Below are positions 7,213-9,349 of a DNA stretch of 9,349 bases, piece after piece; position 1 is the first letter of the stretch; every line of letters starts with the position of its first letter. This stretch comes from Nostocaceae cyanobacterium CSSed10_463m (lineage in GTDB: Bacteria > Cyanobacteriota > Cyanobacteriia > Cyanobacteriales > Nostocaceae), in the NCBI GenBank assembly GCA_003556955.1, contig PWQB01000228.1, positions 1 through 9,349 of the forward strand. Reading direction: 5' to 3'. The position numbers were made by a program, and so were the translations under genes. A model generated the notes under the pieces. That model did no database searches. It was given only the letters and a program-made list of their open reading frames with translations, and was not told the origin of the DNA.

Positions 7213-8448
7213 ATGAAAATTTGCATTGTTACCCATACCGTACAAAAAGGCGATGGTCAAGGTAGAGTTAACTACGAAGTTGCCCAAGAAGCAATTCGTC
7301 GTGGTTATCACCTGACCATATTAGCTAGTCATGTAGCCTTAGAACTACAGCAAAATCATCAAGTTAACTGGGTTCCTATTTCTGTACAAGGATGGCCTAC
7401 CGAACTACTTCGCAACTTGATATTTGCTCATAAAAGTACAAATTGGTTGCGAAAACATCGCTCAGAATTAGACATAGTAAAAGTTAATGGAGCCATTACT
7501 AATGCACCCGGAAATGTGAATCCAGTGCATTTTGTCCATAATTCTTGGCAGAAATTTAACTCTCAAAAAATTCAACCAAAGTCAGATAAACTTGGATATA
7601 ATTTTTACCAGTGGTTATATACAAGTTTAAATGCTCGTTGGGAAAAACAGGCTTTTCGGAAAGCGCAAGTAGTAGTGGCAGTTTCTGATAAAGTTGCCCA
7701 GGATTTATTAGCTATAGGCGTAACCCCAAAATCAATTAAAGTAATTTTAAACGGCGTTGATTTACAAGAATTTTCCCCAGGAATCAGTAAACGCCAAAAA
7801 TGGCAACTACCTGAAGACGTACATATCGCACTGTTTGCCGGGGATATCAGACTGTCTCGCAAGAATTTAGATACAGTATTACAAGCCTTAGTGAAAGTTC
7901 CTGAACTACATCTAGCAGTAGCAGGAAACACTCAAGGAAGTCCCTATCTCCAGCTAGTAGAATCATTAGGTTTAAGTCAGAGAGTACATTTTTTGGGACA
8001 AAGGCCTGATGTTCCAGAACTGATGAAAGCCGTCGATTTCTTGGTTTTTCCCTCACGTTATGAGCCATTTGGTTTAGTAGTAATTGAAGCAATGGCTTCT
8101 GGTTTACCCGTAATTACCGCGAGATCCACCGGTGCAGCCGACTTGGTAACGCCAGAATCTGGAATAGTTTTGTCAGACTCAGATGATCCGGAAGCTTTGA
8201 CACAAGCAATGCAATTACTAACTAGCGATTGCGCGGAGCGCAGTGCTGGAGGCAATCGCACCTTGCGCCAACAGATGGGGAAAGCGGCGCGTTTAGTCGC
8301 AGAACAACACAGTTGGACGAATATGGCACAAACTTATTTGGATCTATTTGAGGAGTTAATTAATCATGAGAAATACAGTTCTCATCCCCACTTATCGCCG
8401 TCCTCTGGATCTGTCACGTTGCCTTTTGGCACTACAGGCACAAACTAA
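7213..8448 (+). CDS. GT4 family glycosyltransferase with inserted repeat and extended tail
   Basis: This is a 411-residue GT-B enzyme. The N-domain begins MKICIVTHTVQKGDGQGRVNYEV, with the glycine loop at 13-18, and has VHFVHNSWQKF near residue 105. The C-domain starts IALFAGDIRLSRKNLDTVLQAL. The donor site has a full E-x7-E (E284 to E292, in RYEPFGLVVIEAMASG) followed by GAADLVTPESGIVLSDSDDPEAL. Two oddities stand out. Residues about 340-349 (CAERSAGGNR) are encoded by a palindromic repeat and sit in a helix where relatives usually read straight from LLTSD to LRQQMGKAAR. The last 27 residues or so (after LFEELINH) are low-complexity Ser/Pro/Gly and are read from DNA that also encodes the start of the next gene; they look like an out-of-frame extension rather than family sequence. 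The core is intact and probably active. The good ribosome site and a 65-base gap upstream suggest efficient translation. Confidence 0.9.
   Translation: MKICIVTHTVQKGDGQGRVNYEVAQEAIRRGYHLTILASHVALELQQNHQVNWVPISVQGWPTELLRNLIFAHKSTNWLRKHRSELDIVKVNGAITNAPGNVNPVHFVHNSWQKFNSQKIQPKSDKLGYNFYQWLYTSLNARWEKQAFRKAQVVVAVSDKVAQDLLAIGVTPKSIKVILNGVDLQEFSPGISKRQKWQLPEDVHIALFAGDIRLSRKNLDTVLQALVKVPELHLAVAGNTQGSPYLQLVESLGLSQRVHFLGQRPDVPELMKAVDFLVFPSRYEPFGLVVIEAMASGLPVITARSTGAADLVTPESGIVLSDSDDPEALTQAMQLLTSDCAERSAGGNRTLRQQMGKAARLVAEQHSWTNMAQTYLDLFEELINHEKYSSHPHLSPSSGSVTLPFGTTGTN
8225..8259. repeat. Small palindromic repeat inside a coding sequence
   Basis: GCGATTGC (8225-8232) and GCAATCGC (8252-8259) are perfect 8-bp inverted copies around a GC-rich 19-base centre. 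This contrasts with the AT-rich surroundings and adds extra residues in frame within a C-terminal helix of the GT4 protein. Such short palindromic dispersed repeats are known in Nostoc-type genomes and can sit inside genes when their length keeps the frame. Confidence 0.65.
8350..8355 (+). promoter_or_regulatory. Ribosome binding site for the GT2 gene at 8366
   Basis: GAGGAG lies 10 bases before ATG 8366, within the end of the upstream GT4 gene. It confirms this start despite the 83-base overlap. Confidence 0.65.
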
Positions 8449-9292
8449 ACCTGTTGATCAATTAATTTTAGTAGTTCGGGATACAGATGTAGAAACTTGG
8501 GAATTTCTGGCCAAATTTAATCCCCAAAATTTACCACTGCAAACTGTCAAGGTGACAGAATCGGGCGTAGTAGCTGCACTCAACGCTGGATTAGCCGCAG
8601 TGGAAGGAGACATTTTTTCTATTACTGATGATGATGCTGCACCCCATCCTGATTGGTTAGAAAAAATCAATGCTCACTTTAGTCGTGATAGTAGCATTGG
8701 TGGGGTCGGTGGTCGTGATTGGGTACACTATGGCGACAAAATTGAAGACGGTCAAGAATCAATAGTTGGCAAATTGCAGTGGTTCGGGCGAGTCATTGGG
8801 AATCATCATTTAGGAGTAGGAGAACCCCGTGAAGTTGATGTTCTCAAAGGCGTAAATATGAGTTTTCGTACCCAAGCCGTCGGGAAATTACAATTTGATC
8901 AACGAATGCGGGGTACAGGAGCGCAAGTACACTTTGAAATGGCTTTTACTCTGGCTTTAAAGCGGGCTGGTTGGAAGATGATTTATGATCCAAATGTGGC
9001 AGTAGATCATTATCCAGCCCAACGTTTTGATGAAGATCAACGCCATAATTTTAATGAAATTGCTTTTATTAATTTAGTTCATAATGAAACTTTGGTTTTA
9101 TTAGAACATTTACCGCGATCGCGTCATTTTGTGTTCTGGCTTTGGGCTGTCTTGGTGGGTACAAGAGAGAGTTTAGGTTTAATACAATGGCTGCGACTTT
9201 TGCCAAGTCAAGGTAAAATCGCCGGACAAAAATTAATTGTATCCTGGCGTGGACGTTGGCAAGCACGGAAACAATTCGTAATTCGTAATTAA
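8366..9292 (+). CDS. GT2 family glycosyltransferase
   Basis: This is a complete 308-residue GT-A enzyme. It begins MRNTVLIPTYRRPLDLSRCL, with no room for a later start because the first strand is already there. It continues with VTESGVVAALNAGL (63-76), the metal-binding ITDDDAAPHPDWL (86-98, D88-D90), GGVGGRDW, and VLKGVNMSFRTQAV, the acceptor-side segment of GT2 enzymes. HFEMAFTLALKRAGW gives the helix after the catalytic core, where many GT2 members have ED, and DPNVAVDHYPA is a common closing motif. Near residues 254-275 is a hydrophobic, Trp-rich stretch (HFVFWLWAVLVGTRESLGLI) that may anchor the C-terminus to the membrane, followed by a basic tail. It overlaps the upstream GT4 gene by 83 bases, so the two are probably translationally coupled. 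The sugar and linkage are not deducible. Confidence 0.9.
   Translation: MRNTVLIPTYRRPLDLSRCLLALQAQTKPVDQLILVVRDTDVETWEFLAKFNPQNLPLQTVKVTESGVVAALNAGLAAVEGDIFSITDDDAAPHPDWLEKINAHFSRDSSIGGVGGRDWVHYGDKIEDGQESIVGKLQWFGRVIGNHHLGVGEPREVDVLKGVNMSFRTQAVGKLQFDQRMRGTGAQVHFEMAFTLALKRAGWKMIYDPNVAVDHYPAQRFDEDQRHNFNEIAFINLVHNETLVLLEHLPRSRHFVFWLWAVLVGTRESLGLIQWLRLLPSQGKIAGQKLIVSWRGRWQARKQFVIRN
9115..9122. repeat. HIP1 octamer
   Basis: Exact GCGATCGC inside the last GT2 gene, in the codons for PRSR just before its hydrophobic stretch. Confidence 0.9.
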
Positions 9293-9332
9293 GCTGGTTT
9301 TCAGGTAATAATATAAAGTTGGTGGATTTATC

Positions 9333-9349
9333 GTGATTTCCAAACAGAT
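9333..9349 (+). CDS. Possible start of a further gene, cut by the window end
   Basis: GTG at 9333 opens a frame reading (M)ISKQ to the last base. GGTGGA at 9321-9326 lies 6 bases before it and could act as a ribosome site. Only five codons are visible, so the product cannot be guessed. The spacing of 40 bases after the last GT gene fits the rest of the cluster. The alternative is non-coding intergenic sequence. Confidence 0.3.

Noticed and set aside
1..9349. CRISPR array, tRNA, rRNA, toxin-antitoxin pair or phage-defence genes
   Set aside because: I saw no regularly spaced repeats, no tRNA-like or rRNA-like stretches, and no reading frames other than glycosyltransferases.

Overview
The window looks like a piece of a cyanobacterial chromosome, most likely from the Nostoc/Anabaena group. 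It is AT-rich, it carries five exact copies of the cyanobacterial octamer GCGATCGC (HIP1), and it holds a miniature transposable element and a small palindromic repeat of kinds common in filamentous cyanobacteria. Few starts have a good Shine-Dalgarno sequence, which is also usual there. The genus is an inference; no marker gene is present.

All genes lie on the + strand, and all that can be identified are glycosyltransferases (GTs), nine in a row. In order they are: a 5'-truncated GT4-like gene (to 923); a GT4 gene (929-2098); a GT4 gene split by one in-frame TAA (2172-3347); a GT2 gene (3389-4411); a GT4 gene (4511-5596); a GT2 pseudogene interrupted by a 173-bp MITE (5621 to about 6113); a GT2 gene (6161-7147); a GT4 gene (7213-8448); and a GT2 gene (8366-9292) overlapping the previous one by 83 bases. 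A further gene may start at GTG 9333, but only 17 bases of it are visible. Gaps are short (5-99 bp) apart from the pseudogene, so the run could be one or a few transcripts.

Together these enzymes would add sugars one after another to a lipid-linked intermediate on the cytoplasmic face of the inner membrane, as in exopolysaccharide, O-antigen or heterocyst-envelope polysaccharide synthesis. No flippase, polymerase, chain-length regulator or sugar-nucleotide enzyme is in view, so the product cannot be named.

I see no new biological system here. The most informative content is gene decay and repeat insertion. The MITE interrupts the GT2 gene exactly at a TA dinucleotide, and removing it with one TA copy in silico restores the reading frame. 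A second GT has one nonsense codon between its two domains. A third has a palindromic repeat inserted in frame. This suggests a GT repertoire that is losing members, which would alter the glycan structure.
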